Notes under the pieces: generated by a model | What the model was told of the DNA's origin: nothing | Database searches by the model: none | Seen by the model: the letters and a program-made list of their open reading frames with translations, nothing else | Source of the DNA: Aduncisulcus paluster | Lineage: Eukaryota > Fornicata | Direction: 5' to 3' | DNA: 25,164 nt | Assembly (NCBI GenBank): GCA_024181965.1 | Contig: BQXS01009711.1 | Location: forward strand, 1-25,164 | Part shown: positions 1 to 10,077 of the stretch, one piece after another | Layout of the letters: each line of letters opens with the position of its first letter | How positions within the stretch are numbered: the first letter of the stretch is position 1 | Made by a program: the position numbers and the translations under genes

Positions 1-1231
1 TTTTCTTTTTCATATTCCTTGGTCAACTCATTCAAGTCCTTTTCCAAATGGAACAACTGAGGAAGAGTAATAAATTCACTTACAGACTCGTTCATAACCT
101 CATCCTTTGTGACACGATGTGTGAACGCAAGATATTTCTCACAGGTCTCTTTATATTTTGGCCTGGAAAATCTGGCACTGCGAACATATTCATCGCAGAG
201 AGGAATGAGAGTATCCATCGAGATTCTTGCAGCAGCAAAATGACGGACCAATTCAAGCCACCGAGCAACATAATTACCATCAACATCACCATTTAGAGTT
301 AAATCGGAATACCATTTGACAAGATAATCCTTGCTTGATGTAAAAATAGTTTCACGGAACTGGATACGCTGAGAGAAGACCAGAAGAACACTAAGAACAT
401 CTGGAACTGATGATATCGGGAAGGATGGAACCTTTTCCATTATTTTCTCGAAAACAAGGTTGAACATAACACTTCTCTTGCCGGGAATAAGAGCAGAATT
501 GGAAAAAACCAACATGAGCATGTTGAAACTTGTGCTAGAGGTACATAAATCAAGCCAATCTAAATAAGATCCATTAATAAGCTCAAAAATATCCTTTTTT
601 CCTTGGGTATCCTTCGTTTTATAAAGGAAATGTCGGAAAACGGCCAAAAAATGGAACATTGTTTCTTCACTTTTCAAAATTTTTCCAACCTCGAAAATCT
701 TTGATCCCATTGAGATAAAAATATCTTTGCAAACATCATCGCTCACAACATAGGTAAAATTTGCCATAATCTCAATAAATAAATTCGCCATTTCCGTGAG
801 TTTGGTTGAGGAAATCTTTTCGAGTTCTTCTTTAAGGGTTTCAAATTGACAAATAAGAAGATCCTTGTTTTCTTGGAATAAAGTATTATATAGATTCGTA
901 TTCTCCCTAAATCTTGAATGAGAATCCGCCATAATGTCAATCGAAAAAGTTCTCCATGCATCACCTTCATTATAACGCACAGAATTAAGTAATATCTCAA
1001 GTTCATCCTTTGAGCATAATTTTTTTAAAGCTATTTTGAAAAATAAATGCCAAAATAAATAAAATATAAAAAATGAGTGCTACAAAATCAAAAACAAAAT
1101 AAAGAGCAAACTTTTGGGAAAAATATGTAGCATACCTTCTGAATCTATTTTTTAAAGATATAATAAATGGAAATTAATCAAGAAAAACATGACAAAGGGA
1201 AAAATGAAAATATCATACCTTTTGTGCTCAT
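1..1231 (-). CDS. Helical protein of unknown function, 3' end cut by window edge, three exons
   Basis: I do not recognise this protein. The model joins exon 1 (1231-1219), a 9-nt exon 2 (1144-1136) and exon 3 (1030-1, still open at the left edge). The reading is continuous: MSTKDSEALKKLCSKDEL and onward for about 350 residues. Exon 3 alone gives more than 340 stop-free codons but has no convincing ATG at its 5' end, which is why upstream exons were sought. The ATG at 1231 has an in-frame TAG five codons upstream. Both introns start GTATG and end TAG. Skipping the 9-nt exon also keeps the frame, so its inclusion rests on its splice signals. The product looks soluble, rich in Leu/Phe/Lys/Glu and predominantly helical, with no signal peptide or membrane segment, perhaps a HEAT/ARM-like repeat protein. 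That fold is a guess. The reading frame is well supported; the function is unknown. Confidence 0.7.
1031..1135 (-). other. Intron 2 of the 1-1231 gene (105 nt)
   Basis: The donor is GTATGCTA and the acceptor is CAAAATAG ending at 1031. An internal TTTTGTAG could act as an earlier acceptor, but using it puts exon 3 in a frame that hits TGA within about 20 codons, so the distal TAG is preferred. Confidence 0.65.
1136..1144 (-). other. Putative 9-nt microexon (ATTCAGAAG)
   Basis: Nine bases lie between a TAG acceptor and a GTATGC donor, both matching the other introns in this window. Inclusion adds three residues and changes AAA-GCT to AAA-GAT-TCA-GAA-GCT without altering the frame. If it is not an exon, the two introns would merge into one of 188 nt, longer than any other intron found here. 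Confidence 0.55.
1145..1218 (-). other. Intron 1 of the 1-1231 gene (74 nt)
   Basis: The donor is GTATGATA (1218 downward) directly after exon 1 ending in AAAAG. The acceptor is AAAATAG, ending at 1145. The intron is T-rich. It interrupts the gene after one base of a codon (phase 1). Confidence 0.65.
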
Positions 1232-1538
1232 TTTTAAGAAAACACTCTAATATTTGATCAAGTACTTCAATGAAAATGACGAACGCCAGGTTAATGTTTT
1301 TAATAGTAATCAAAATGGATTTTTCAAAATTACTTCAAGTGCCAAGTTGGCAAGCAAATCATAAACATAAAAAAAAAGTTAAACCAAATTGATAGAGTCC
1401 AAAAATATTTATTTAAGAAAATAATTATAGAAAAAAGAAAGATAAGGAAAAACGAAAGTTCCAAACTCCTCAGAGGTGAAAAAAGTGAAATAAATTGATA
1501 TACGATTTTTTACAAAAAAATGAACAAAAATCAACAAA
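1232..1538. other. Intergenic, 307 bp, AT-rich
   Basis: This stretch lies between the start of the minus-strand gene at 1-1231 and the stop of the minus-strand gene at 1539-6038. It should hold the promoter of the former and the 3' UTR of the latter. I see no RNA gene, repeat or conserved motif. Confidence 0.5.
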
Positions 1539-4500
1539 TCACCGATATTTCTCCAATAAAAACAACGCTTTCCCTTTCTTTATACGTTTTTCCATTTCAT
1601 CAAGATCCACGTCAGATTCTCTTGAAAACACACAGAAATCATTCACAATCACATCATTCGGTTCTTCTTCTTTTTGTGACAATTTACATTGAGCTTCTTC
1701 TTTTCTCTCTTGTTCTTTCTTTCCATATGATGATTGAGGGGATGAAATTGTACTTGAAGGATTCGGCACGATTGAAGGGACCGGTTGAAGACGTTGCCAT
1801 TCTTTCCACACATCACCAAGTTCAACAATACTGCAGAATAATTCATGTAAAACAAGGGAAGCAACGGAAGCTTTTCTTGGAAAATGATTCGAGTGAGGTT
1901 GAACGGAAGATGGGAATGGAAATTTAGACATAGGACTATTGAATGATAGAAAACCTGGTGGCAATACATTGTGATGGTGACTATTTTCTCCTTTCTCCAC
2001 AGTCTCCTCTCGTTTTTTACCCGATTTATATAGTATATCCTTCTCAGATCCCGTCACAGAGGAGTCACTATTGTCAGTTCTAAGAGATGATGGTTGTTTT
2101 GAAAGTGAGTTTGAGGAAGAGGAAGAAGGAGAGTCACCATCTTTCGTCGTTTTAGATGGTTTCGGAAAGAAGCAAGAGAGATCATCAACACTAGATACAA
2201 AACTAGCACTTCGAGTGAGACCAATGGATCGTTTGAGATGCTTTTGAACACTACTCACTCCGTCACTATCATGCTCGTCCGATTCTACAATATCTTGACT
2301 TTCTCTGGATTGTTTCACGTGTTTTAAAGGATTTCTGAGTGTTTCTGATGGCTGTGATATACTTTTTTTCTTTAGTTTGAGAGATTTATATCCGGCTTTA
2401 CCACTTGGCAATATTGTAGATGAAAAGTTTGAAGAATTCCTTTGACCTTTTCTCAAAGCTCCCTTGAAAGAGGAGGAAGAAGAGGAATTAGAAGAAGGAC
2501 TAAAGTATTTTGAATACATCTGTTCTTCTGCATCTACTGTTTGCTCCTTCATCGCTTCCACCTCAGCTTCTTCATGTTCTTCCTGTTCAAGAGTTTGAAT
2601 GGCTTCATAGGCTTCTTTGAGACAGGCCATTGCTTTTGCTAGAGACTCGTCAAGGGAACAATTGGCAGCAAACAGACTGATATCGGACGGAAGAGTGGGT
2701 TTCTTGTCAAGAAATATGGAAGAAGAAATCAGAGTTTCGCTGTGAATAGTTCTCGTGGAATCCTCAAACAGATAATCTTCAACGTCACAGGAGGATTGCA
2801 TCGAGGGGAGTAGAATATCGGAGGTAGATTTAGTAGTAACATTTTTTTCCTGAGGAATTATTGAATGGTGAGAAGAAGATGGCGATACTGAGACGGAAAT
2901 AGAACCCTGGTCTTCATCAATGTCAGAAGATTGAGGGGCATGGGAGTACGAAGAAGAGACATGTTTTTTGTTGGTCTCTTCAGCTTTCTTCCTTAGATTT
3001 GAAATAGAGAATAAATTCAAAGCAGATTGTGACATAGAACCATCATTTCCTTCCCCTTCCTCCTCTTCTCCTTCTTCCCCTCCATAATATTCATAGCTTT
3101 TTGATTCTTCACTCTTTTCAAGCTCAGAATTATCCTCATCTTCACTAATTTCCCATATAGCAATATTATCGGTATCAGTTCTCTTCAATTTCCGAAGTTT
3201 TTCACGTCTTTTTTGACGTCTGAATGATGAACCAACGCCCTTATCAGCATCCTCATCAGAACAATCGAAAAAATCAGATTCGACACTGCTTTCTTCTTCA
3301 TCTTCTTCAGAAACCGATTGGCTGGTCATATTAATCCCTATTTTCCGTATTTTTGTGAACTTACTCTTGCTGTGACGAGATATCATCGTTTCCATATGTT
3401 TAATGAAAGAGTTTGTCAATGAGTGAGCCATTCCCGCAATATATTCCCCATCAATGTGCTGGGAAGGTGAAGGGGGAGTCGGGAATGGATACATCAAGTC
3501 TGGATCATGGTCTGGATGCGATGGAAGAAGATCAACGGCATTTGTTGAGGATGACGATATCACAGAGCCAATAGCATCAGAAGATTTTTTGGCATGAGGG
3601 ATCTGATCATCAATTCCCGGGTCGAGAGAAGTCTGGCTAGCAGAGGCCAAGATGGCTTGTTTTGAAGAAGCTTGGGGAAACATATCTGGAATAACATCTG
3701 TAACGCCTTTTGTCACACAGAGTGGGTCAGTTGAGGATTCTGGGGAAGAGGGAAGACTTGGCATGTTTGGACTTTTCGTCGCATTCAGACCAACACTATC
3801 AGACCTTTTTTTGGAGTCTGTGTGTGGATGCAGCAATAGAGAAGCTGCCTTGGAACCTGGATATGTCATGAATTCTTTCCGAAACTTTGCCCTTGATTCA
3901 GTATACATGTCATTTTCATGTTCCTCTTCCCCAACACTTGTCAATTCTCTCACAAATTTCTGCATCCATTGATCATCGGGATCATCAGAAGTCGCGGATT
4001 CATTTATCACAGAAAACGTTGGTTGCGAGATTTGATCAGAGGGAATTTCAGTAATTGTGTGCACAGAAAGAGATGAATCACCCGAATGCTCAGAGAAGTC
4101 AGATTGTTCAATGAATGATGGATTTGAAATCGAGGACAGAGCAGACCCTCTCCGTCCAGATGGAATGGCGTACATGAATTCTGACCCACCAGACTCACTT
4201 GAGGGACCTTTAGAAGCATGATGTGAATGGACAGATTTTGAATCGCCAGCCATGGCACGAACATCCATACTTTCTTCTTCACTCACACCATTAAAATGGG
4301 ATGGGAATATAGAATATTTTGATGTGGCAGGAGTATTTGAATTGGTTTCATGCATATACGACATGATTGAGTCTCTAATCTCACTTTCTAAGGGTTCTCC
4401 ACGATCGGGGAAGCCATAGAAAGCGGCAGTATCTTCAGACTCTTCGATAGGTTCCATCATTGCATCGGATGAAGCTATAGGACCGGAGGAAGGAATTACG

Positions 4501-6038
4501 TTATGACCAGACTCATTGTGGGCGATGACAACACCAGCAGAAGAGGGAGTGTCCTGATCTTGGGTGGGAACAAAAACATCAGGTAAACTGGAATGATGTG
4601 TCATCCCATCAACTCCACGTTCTGGGGAATTCCCCATATAGTTCATATCGTCAATGTGATCATCACCAGAAGAGGAACTAGAAGAAGATTGTGTGGAATT
4701 GCTTGAAGTCACATGTTGTTGAGAGTGGTCTTCTTCAAGCTCGGAATCTCCAAATATCTCACGTAAATCTTCAGTCCATACGCCATCTGCACTCAAACGT
4801 TTCCGATGGCCACGCCCAGCAGCAAGAAGTCTTGTTCTTCTCATTTCTCGCTGTCTCTTTCTTTTCTCCTGCTCCTGTTTCCATTTCTCATGGAAAATGG
4901 ACACCGGAATCAGTTTATGCACCATTTTAACGCGTTTTACAATCTCTTTATCAATGGGACACTCCATGGGTTCATTTGAGGGGCTTATACGGGCTCTTTC
5001 AGGCGATCCTTTAGTTTGGTATGGTTTTGGCGATATCAATAATGCACGATCTTGACGAGTATGTAGTTTTCTAGCCCTGAGGTTTGGAGAATGCATTAGG
5101 AGATCCGCACTACTCATTGGTGAAGCATCCTTCGTTCGTTTCTTCTCAGGCTTTTCAGTATCTTTCGAATTATGACTAGGAATAGATAATTTGTATGAAG
5201 AGAGATCAAATACATCATCTTGAGAATCAGATTTGGTAGATTTTGAAGCACTTTGAGAAGCCAGACTCCTTGAGGAATCCCAGCGTTCAAAAGAAACTTT
5301 CTTCGGCATAACATGTTTTTGTATGGCATCATTATCTTCCAATGAACGATTGATAGTGAAATATCTTGTGCTCAATCCCTTGGAAACCTCTCCGCTCATA
5401 AATATTGGATTTCCCGAGATCGAGGTGCTCTGTTCGGGTCTCCATCTCTTTGAATGATCAGTATCTACGTCCGGATGAGCATCTTGTGCCCGTGTTAGGG
5501 ATCTTCTTGTTTGTTTGACAACCTCAACAGCTTCAAGAGCAGCCATCACACTTGCCCTTCGAGGAACTTGTTGGATAGACAACGATGGAGCAAGACATGC
5601 AGCAACCAATGCTCTGTCGACCTCATCTTCGTGATCTGCATCTTTACATTTTAACACATCATCCCATTGTCCACGTTCTTTCTCATCTTGGGTCATGGAA
5701 ATACACAATTTCAATAACAGTGCAGCATCATCAAGCGTTTTGTCTTCATCAATCGGTGGGAGAAGAGAGAAGGAGACCTTATCCTCTTTCTGTTTATCCT
5801 CTGCAAGTAAATAACCTAACATAATACTGGCTGCGGGATCGGTTTTTCCAATTGTGTTTAAAACCGTTGATACCGAAATTTCGTCACCCTTTTTTCGCGA
5901 ACAGATACTTTTAACCTTCTTTTTCGGATTTCCTGTCTTCTCACCTTCTAACTCGAACCCACAGGGTTTAGATTTCTTAAAAACAGTGTGAAAATATGGA
6001 TCCTTGATTTTTAAGATATTTTCAATTCTTGGCTTCAT
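1539..6038 (-). CDS. Large, mostly disordered Ser/Glu-rich protein, 1499 aa
   Basis: I do not recognise a family. A single uninterrupted reading frame runs from ATG at 6038 to TGA at 1539. The first ~180 residues look the most ordered, with mixed helical stretches such as the DDAALLLKLC segment near residue 103. Residues ~385-415 form a strongly basic, probably helical stretch with many Lys/Arg. The rest is dominated by Ser, Asp/Glu and Pro, with poly-Ser runs, acidic runs and many Ser-Pro sites, typical of intrinsically disordered, multiply phosphorylated proteins. One helical acidic patch precedes the C-terminal third. KVSF occurs at residues 87-90 and 247-250 and fits the PP1-docking RVxF pattern. 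There is no signal peptide or membrane span. A scaffold or regulatory role is possible but inferred. It diverges from the MATE gene across 245 bp. Confidence 0.85.
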   Translation of the reverse strand: MKPRIENILKIKDPYFHTVFKKSKPCGFELEGEKTGNPKKKVKSICSRKKGDEISVSTVLNTIGKTDPAASIMLGYLLAEDKQKEDKVSFSLLPPIDEDKTLDDAALLLKLCISMTQDEKERGQWDDVLKCKDADHEDEVDRALVAACLAPSLSIQQVPRRASVMAALEAVEVVKQTRRSLTRAQDAHPDVDTDHSKRWRPEQSTSISGNPIFMSGEVSKGLSTRYFTINRSLEDNDAIQKHVMPKKVSFERWDSSRSLASQSASKSTKSDSQDDVFDLSSYKLSIPSHNSKDTEKPEKKRTKDASPMSSADLLMHSPNLRARKLHTRQDRALLISPKPYQTKGSPERARISPSNEPMECPIDKEIVKRVKMVHKLIPVSIFHEKWKQEQEKRKRQREMRRTRLLAAGRGHRKRLSADGVWTEDLREIFGDSELEEDHSQQHVTSSNSTQSSSSSSSGDDHIDDMNYMGNSPERGVDGMTHHSSLPDVFVPTQDQDTPSSAGVVIAHNESGHNVIPSSGPIASSDAMMEPIEESEDTAAFYGFPDRGEPLESEIRDSIMSYMHETNSNTPATSKYSIFPSHFNGVSEEESMDVRAMAGDSKSVHSHHASKGPSSESGGSEFMYAIPSGRRGSALSSISNPSFIEQSDFSEHSGDSSLSVHTITEIPSDQISQPTFSVINESATSDDPDDQWMQKFVRELTSVGEEEHENDMYTESRAKFRKEFMTYPGSKAASLLLHPHTDSKKRSDSVGLNATKSPNMPSLPSSPESSTDPLCVTKGVTDVIPDMFPQASSKQAILASASQTSLDPGIDDQIPHAKKSSDAIGSVISSSSTNAVDLLPSHPDHDPDLMYPFPTPPSPSQHIDGEYIAGMAHSLTNSFIKHMETMISRHSKSKFTKIRKIGINMTSQSVSEEDEEESSVESDFFDCSDEDADKGVGSSFRRQKRREKLRKLKRTDTDNIAIWEISEDEDNSELEKSEESKSYEYYGGEEGEEEEGEGNDGSMSQSALNLFSISNLRKKAEETNKKHVSSSYSHAPQSSDIDEDQGSISVSVSPSSSHHSIIPQEKNVTTKSTSDILLPSMQSSCDVEDYLFEDSTRTIHSETLISSSIFLDKKPTLPSDISLFAANCSLDESLAKAMACLKEAYEAIQTLEQEEHEEAEVEAMKEQTVDAEEQMYSKYFSPSSNSSSSSSFKGALRKGQRNSSNFSSTILPSGKAGYKSLKLKKKSISQPSETLRNPLKHVKQSRESQDIVESDEHDSDGVSSVQKHLKRSIGLTRSASFVSSVDDLSCFFPKPSKTTKDGDSPSSSSSNSLSKQPSSLRTDNSDSSVTGSEKDILYKSGKKREETVEKGENSHHHNVLPPGFLSFNSPMSKFPFPSSVQPHSNHFPRKASVASLVLHELFCSIVELGDVWKEWQRLQPVPSIVPNPSSTISSPQSSYGKKEQERKEEAQCKLSQKEEEPNDVIVNDFCVFSRESDVDLDEMEKRIKKGKALFLLEKYR

Positions 6039-6283
6039 TATTAATCATTGAATATGGGCAAAAAATCCAATTTTTTGGTTATCTTCTTGGTATCCTTATT
6101 CACTAAACATTCATTATATTAAATCAATATATATGTATATTTATGTTATCTTTTTGACAGAAATTGTAAATTTTATTATCAATTGTGTGCAGTGGAAGTT
6201 TTCTTCGCCTATCTTGAACAAAAAGAGCGCAGTATTATTGTTCAAAATATTATCTTGAGTTTAGGTCTTGAATTTGATAAATA

Positions 6284-7807
6284 ATGAGTGAAATAGAACT
6301 GAAGGAAACTCGATTAGCTCCAATCAAAAATACTTCCGTCATTAGTACCACGAATAACGACAATATTAATGAAATGGCAACTGGATCTGTCATTAAGTTG
6401 ATAATCAAAATGAGTTTTGCATCTGTAATATCTTTATTTTGTGTAACTGCTTATGAAATTGCTGATTCTATGATAATTGGTAGATTTTGTGGTAGTACCC
6501 CTCTAAGTGGAGTTTCAGCCTTCTTATTCTTTGAATACATTCTTAGTATCAATATTGGGTATTGTTTTGGCTGTTCTGTTACTCCAATCATATCTCATGC
6601 TTTAGGAGAGGGAAACCTTCTTCGTGCTCAAAAATCTCTTCAATATTTAATAACATTTCTTATTATTTGGACCATTTTTGTACCAGCTCTCTGTATTCCG
6701 CTCCTTCCATTCATTTTACCAGCTCTTGGTGTTCCAGACAATGCTTATGATGAAACATTATCTTATGCAAGAGTGGCTATCTGTGGAACAGGAATTGTAT
6801 CGTTTGTTTTGGCTTTTATTCAACTCTTTCGTAGCGAAAATAGACCATTTCTTTCAATGTGGATTGAAATTTCCTGTTCCCTTCTCAATATTGTTGGAGA
6901 TCTAATATTCTTAGGAATTTTCAAATTAAAAGCAAGCTATGCTGCTTTATCTACTGTTATTGCCCATTTATTACCTTTTATTGTCATCATTTTTTTATAT
7001 TGTTCTCGAAAAGAATCTATTCGACCCAAGGTTACCCTTACTCCTGATGTTCTGAAAGCTCCATTTGACAAAGAAATATTCCTCAAAACTTTTGGTTCTT
7101 CTTTTGTCTTTCTCATTCAGGAAACTTTCTTCTCACTTGGAGGAATATTGATATCAAAGAATATTGCCAACTATGTCAGTGATGAGCATCAGCATACAGA
7201 GTATTTGGCTGCATTCGGAGCCTCACATCGTCTTGCAAACATGGTATTTCTGCCCTGTCTTGGGATTGGGACTTCTTTACCCCCTTTGATTGCCTACAAT
7301 CTAGGCAAACTCAACTACCAACGTGTTTTCGGAATAATATGGAAAGGTTTATTGACCATTATTACATTTGCATCTTTCTTATGTGGTTTATTTCTCTCTC
7401 TATTACCCTTTTTTGCCTCTCTTTTCTCCGATGGTGATGATGATCTCACCGAGTTGATTATATCAATGACAAAAGGCGTCCTAATTATTTCATTCTTCTG
7501 CCCTTTCCTCCATACAGTGACTGGAATTGCCCAGGGAGAGAGAAATGTCGCGTATCAGGCCGTACTCTATTTTTGCACAGGATTCCCAATGATTGTGTTT
7601 TCTTATGTTCTCCCGTTGTTGTTCAAGAATGGTCTTGATGCATTCAAATACATTTTAACAATTTCATACTCGATTGCTGATATATTCTGTCTCATTTGTT
7701 TCCCTTTCCTGTTCTTTAAGTACTACAAAAAAACTAAGACTCCCATTGACATTATTGATTTTGAAGACTCAAAGGATGAGTCTCACTCCAATGAATCAAA
7801 AGCCTGA
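6284..7807 (+). CDS. MATE-family multidrug/organic cation antiporter, 507 aa
   Basis: This is a polytopic membrane protein of the MATE (multidrug and toxic compound extrusion) family, which exports organic compounds in exchange for H+ or Na+. About 12 membrane segments are visible, in two six-helix bundles. After a ~35-residue cytosolic N-terminus comes the classic first-bundle signature: a Gly-Ser start, then YEIADSMIIGRFCG around residues 61-74, equivalent to the DxxxIG region of MepA/DinF-type MATEs. The segment ending in ISCSLLNIVGDLIFLG (around residues 196-211) matches the family's conserved helix-6 Asn/Asp pattern. The second bundle starts after residue ~270. The C-terminal tail is short, acidic and Ser-rich. 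Length is normal for eukaryotic MATEs (450-600). No intron is apparent. The substrate cannot be told from sequence. The start ATG opens the frame, and its stop is only 72 bp from the convergent neighbour's stop. Confidence 0.9.
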   Translation: MSEIELKETRLAPIKNTSVISTTNNDNINEMATGSVIKLIIKMSFASVISLFCVTAYEIADSMIIGRFCGSTPLSGVSAFLFFEYILSINIGYCFGCSVTPIISHALGEGNLLRAQKSLQYLITFLIIWTIFVPALCIPLLPFILPALGVPDNAYDETLSYARVAICGTGIVSFVLAFIQLFRSENRPFLSMWIEISCSLLNIVGDLIFLGIFKLKASYAALSTVIAHLLPFIVIIFLYCSRKESIRPKVTLTPDVLKAPFDKEIFLKTFGSSFVFLIQETFFSLGGILISKNIANYVSDEHQHTEYLAAFGASHRLANMVFLPCLGIGTSLPPLIAYNLGKLNYQRVFGIIWKGLLTIITFASFLCGLFLSLLPFFASLFSDGDDDLTELIISMTKGVLIISFFCPFLHTVTGIAQGERNVAYQAVLYFCTGFPMIVFSYVLPLLFKNGLDAFKYILTISYSIADIFCLICFPFLFFKYYKKTKTPIDIIDFEDSKDESHSNESKA

Positions 7808-7879
7808 GTTTAAATATAGTAATTATTTCACTGTTCTACTCCTTTATCTTCCATTTATCTTGATCGTTGAGAAAATTTG

Positions 7880-9355
7880 TCATGTTATATGAAATAACAA
7901 TTCAACACCTCCACCTGATTGTTCAATAAAGTCGTATGTTGATTGTCGTAGAGATCTTTCCTCCTCAAATGACATTGCTATTATGAAATGTTGGGGAAGA
8001 GAATATTGAATGAGAGAAGAGTGTACAATTCTTTGAAGACAGAGTTCAGTTTCTTTCTTCTCTTTGGGAAGTATTTGTTCACAACAGCAATCTCCTCGAA
8101 TAAAAATATTACACCTAATTTCTGAACCCGAAATGACATTGTAGAGAGAAGAAACAGAACTCCAATTTTGGAACATGGGTTCCATCTTGAAAAATTCCAT
8201 TCCACAAATATGACTGGCAATTGTATATCCATCAGCATCAGGGGCATCTGAGGTTTCAATTGATGGTATAATTAGGCTCATGGGCACCGATCGGAGAAGA
8301 CATGAAGAAGAAATCGTTGCTGAAACAATTTTAAAAATATTCTCGAAATAATTTTCACAATCAGAACAAACAGTAAAATAAGCCATATCATAACACCACA
8401 TCATTGGGTCATCAAATTTAGGAGATAATTCAAGAGCCAGAGATGGAATAGTTGAGAAGATTGAGAGAAGTTTGGAAAAAAAATTTATACCCATTATGGA
8501 TTTGGCTTTCTTAATCGCATCAAACCAACCTTCAAGAAGATCTTTTACCTTTTTATATGCTTCGAGTGTATGTCTATGATCATAACACAAATTCGAAATC
8601 AACCATAATAAATTGTAATTATCATCCTCAATAATCTTGCATCCAACAACAAATTCTCTACAAGTATTGATAAGAGGATAGAATATCGGCCAAGATTTAT
8701 CACAAAACAGAAATTTATCTTTTGGATTTTCAACTGAAATGATTTTTGCTAAGGTGCCGAAACAAAATCCACGTTGATACACTCTCCACCAATCAACAAT
8801 ATAAGACTTAATAAGGGCGAGAAGGGAGTCATGACCCGTAAATTGGGAAGAATTTGAGAAATTATGTAAAATTGATATCAAATTCATTGGAATAACTCCA
8901 GTTAACTTCTTCTTACTTCCTCTAAGCATGATATTCTCCAAAGCTGGGCAAATTTTTAAAAAGAAAGCATCATTGCACCCATAAATATCCATAAAGGTGT
9001 AGTGTACACAGATATTTGTAAATGTTTTGTCAATAGCTCCATCCAATACTTCATCAAATCTTGAAATAAAATCAATAAAGTATGCTATAATATCTTGAAT
9101 GTCAGAAAGGCACAGCCGAATTGTGCCATTTTCATTTGGGAGAAATAAAACTTCCAAACATTGGCAACACATTATAATCTCTTTTTTATGTTTAATGATC
9201 TGATCGCTGGCCTTTGTATGATGAAAAAAAGAAAGGATATTCTCCTTATTGGCATGATATAATAAGGATCTAGATTCTGAATCAGAACATTTCACGATAT
9301 TATCAAATAATTCGGACCATTTTTTCAACTTTGGACAAATTTCTGTACATATCAT
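7880..9355 (-). CDS. Hypothetical soluble helical protein, 491 aa
   Basis: I do not recognise this protein. One frame runs from ATG at 9355 to TGA at 7880. A slightly longer open frame exists upstream but begins with TTG and contains no earlier ATG before a TAA, so 9355 is the first usable start. An extra 5' exon is possible: GTATGTT, the donor sequence used elsewhere here, lies at 9480-9474 and a TACAG acceptor-like site ends at 9343. I found no convincing ATG-bearing exon to join to it. The product is rich in Cys (about 20), Ile, Leu and aromatic residues and looks all-helical, like HEAT/ARM repeat proteins, without a signal peptide. It is similar in style to the protein at 1-1231, but I see no alignable homology. 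It converges on the MATE gene. Confidence 0.75.
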   Translation of the reverse strand: MICTEICPKLKKWSELFDNIVKCSDSESRSLLYHANKENILSFFHHTKASDQIIKHKKEIIMCCQCLEVLFLPNENGTIRLCLSDIQDIIAYFIDFISRFDEVLDGAIDKTFTNICVHYTFMDIYGCNDAFFLKICPALENIMLRGSKKKLTGVIPMNLISILHNFSNSSQFTGHDSLLALIKSYIVDWWRVYQRGFCFGTLAKIISVENPKDKFLFCDKSWPIFYPLINTCREFVVGCKIIEDDNYNLLWLISNLCYDHRHTLEAYKKVKDLLEGWFDAIKKAKSIMGINFFSKLLSIFSTIPSLALELSPKFDDPMMWCYDMAYFTVCSDCENYFENIFKIVSATISSSCLLRSVPMSLIIPSIETSDAPDADGYTIASHICGMEFFKMEPMFQNWSSVSSLYNVISGSEIRCNIFIRGDCCCEQILPKEKKETELCLQRIVHSSLIQYSLPQHFIIAMSFEEERSLRQSTYDFIEQSGGGVELLFHIT

Positions 9356-10077
9356 CTTTCTTTTCAATTTTTATGCCCCTTGAAAGTGTATACTTAGCAA
9401 ATACAGGAATATTACGAGCCAAATTACGGATTAGTATTGGGATGCCGTAATATTGAATTAATTCCCAAATATTAACATACTTTTTTGAATTATCCAAAAA
9501 TATTCTTCAGATAAATAATGTAATATTCGAGAAAAATTGATTATTTGCAAAGAAATGTGAATTTCTAAAAAAAAAACAATTTCAAACTTTGAACGATTTG
9601 AAATCGCATGAATATTACGACACATAAAGTAGTCAAATTGAAGACCAACACAATAAAATCCAATTCAAAATGATTTATTTCTTGGAATTTCCAATGTTGA
9701 ACAGAAATATTCATTGACAAAAAGACAGATGCGTATTTACGGGAAAAATACATTTTTGTGTGTGAACAAAAAGAACAAAAAAGTATAAAAATGAATATAT
9801 TAGAAATATGCATTCAAGAATACCGAAAACGCAATAACACTATGCGAAAAGGATACCAAAAGATAGAAATATTGACAGATTACAAAACATTCTTGTAAAA
9901 ACCTGGTTGCGAGTATGTCTAAATTTGTATACACACTAACAAATGAACACAATAAAGATAAAAATAACACCATAAAATAAGACGAGAAGAACAGACAAAC
10001 TATATAGGACAATATTAGGAAGATATCATTCGATATAAGACAAACAAAAAACAAATATAAAAAAAAATCAATATTAT
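9356..10077. other. Intergenic, ~720 bp, AT-rich
   Basis: This lies upstream of the 491-aa protein and downstream of the first (duplicated) copy of the BPI-like gene's 3' end. Short open frames on the minus strand, one hydrophobic and one of ~64 codons without an ATG, look like chance products of base composition. From 9941 the sequence is the first copy of the 268-bp repeat. I see no RNA gene. Confidence 0.5.

Noticed and set aside
1520-1927. Plus-strand ORF of 135 codons
   Set aside because: It lies antisense inside the 3' part of the 1499-aa gene. Its composition is what the complement of Ser/Glu-rich coding sequence gives, and nothing supports its own translation.
9303-9497. Minus-strand ORF of ~64 codons just upstream of the 491-aa protein
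   Set aside because: It has no ATG except near its end and cannot be joined to the downstream frame by TAG-type splice sites. It is kept only as a hint that a 5' exon may be missing.
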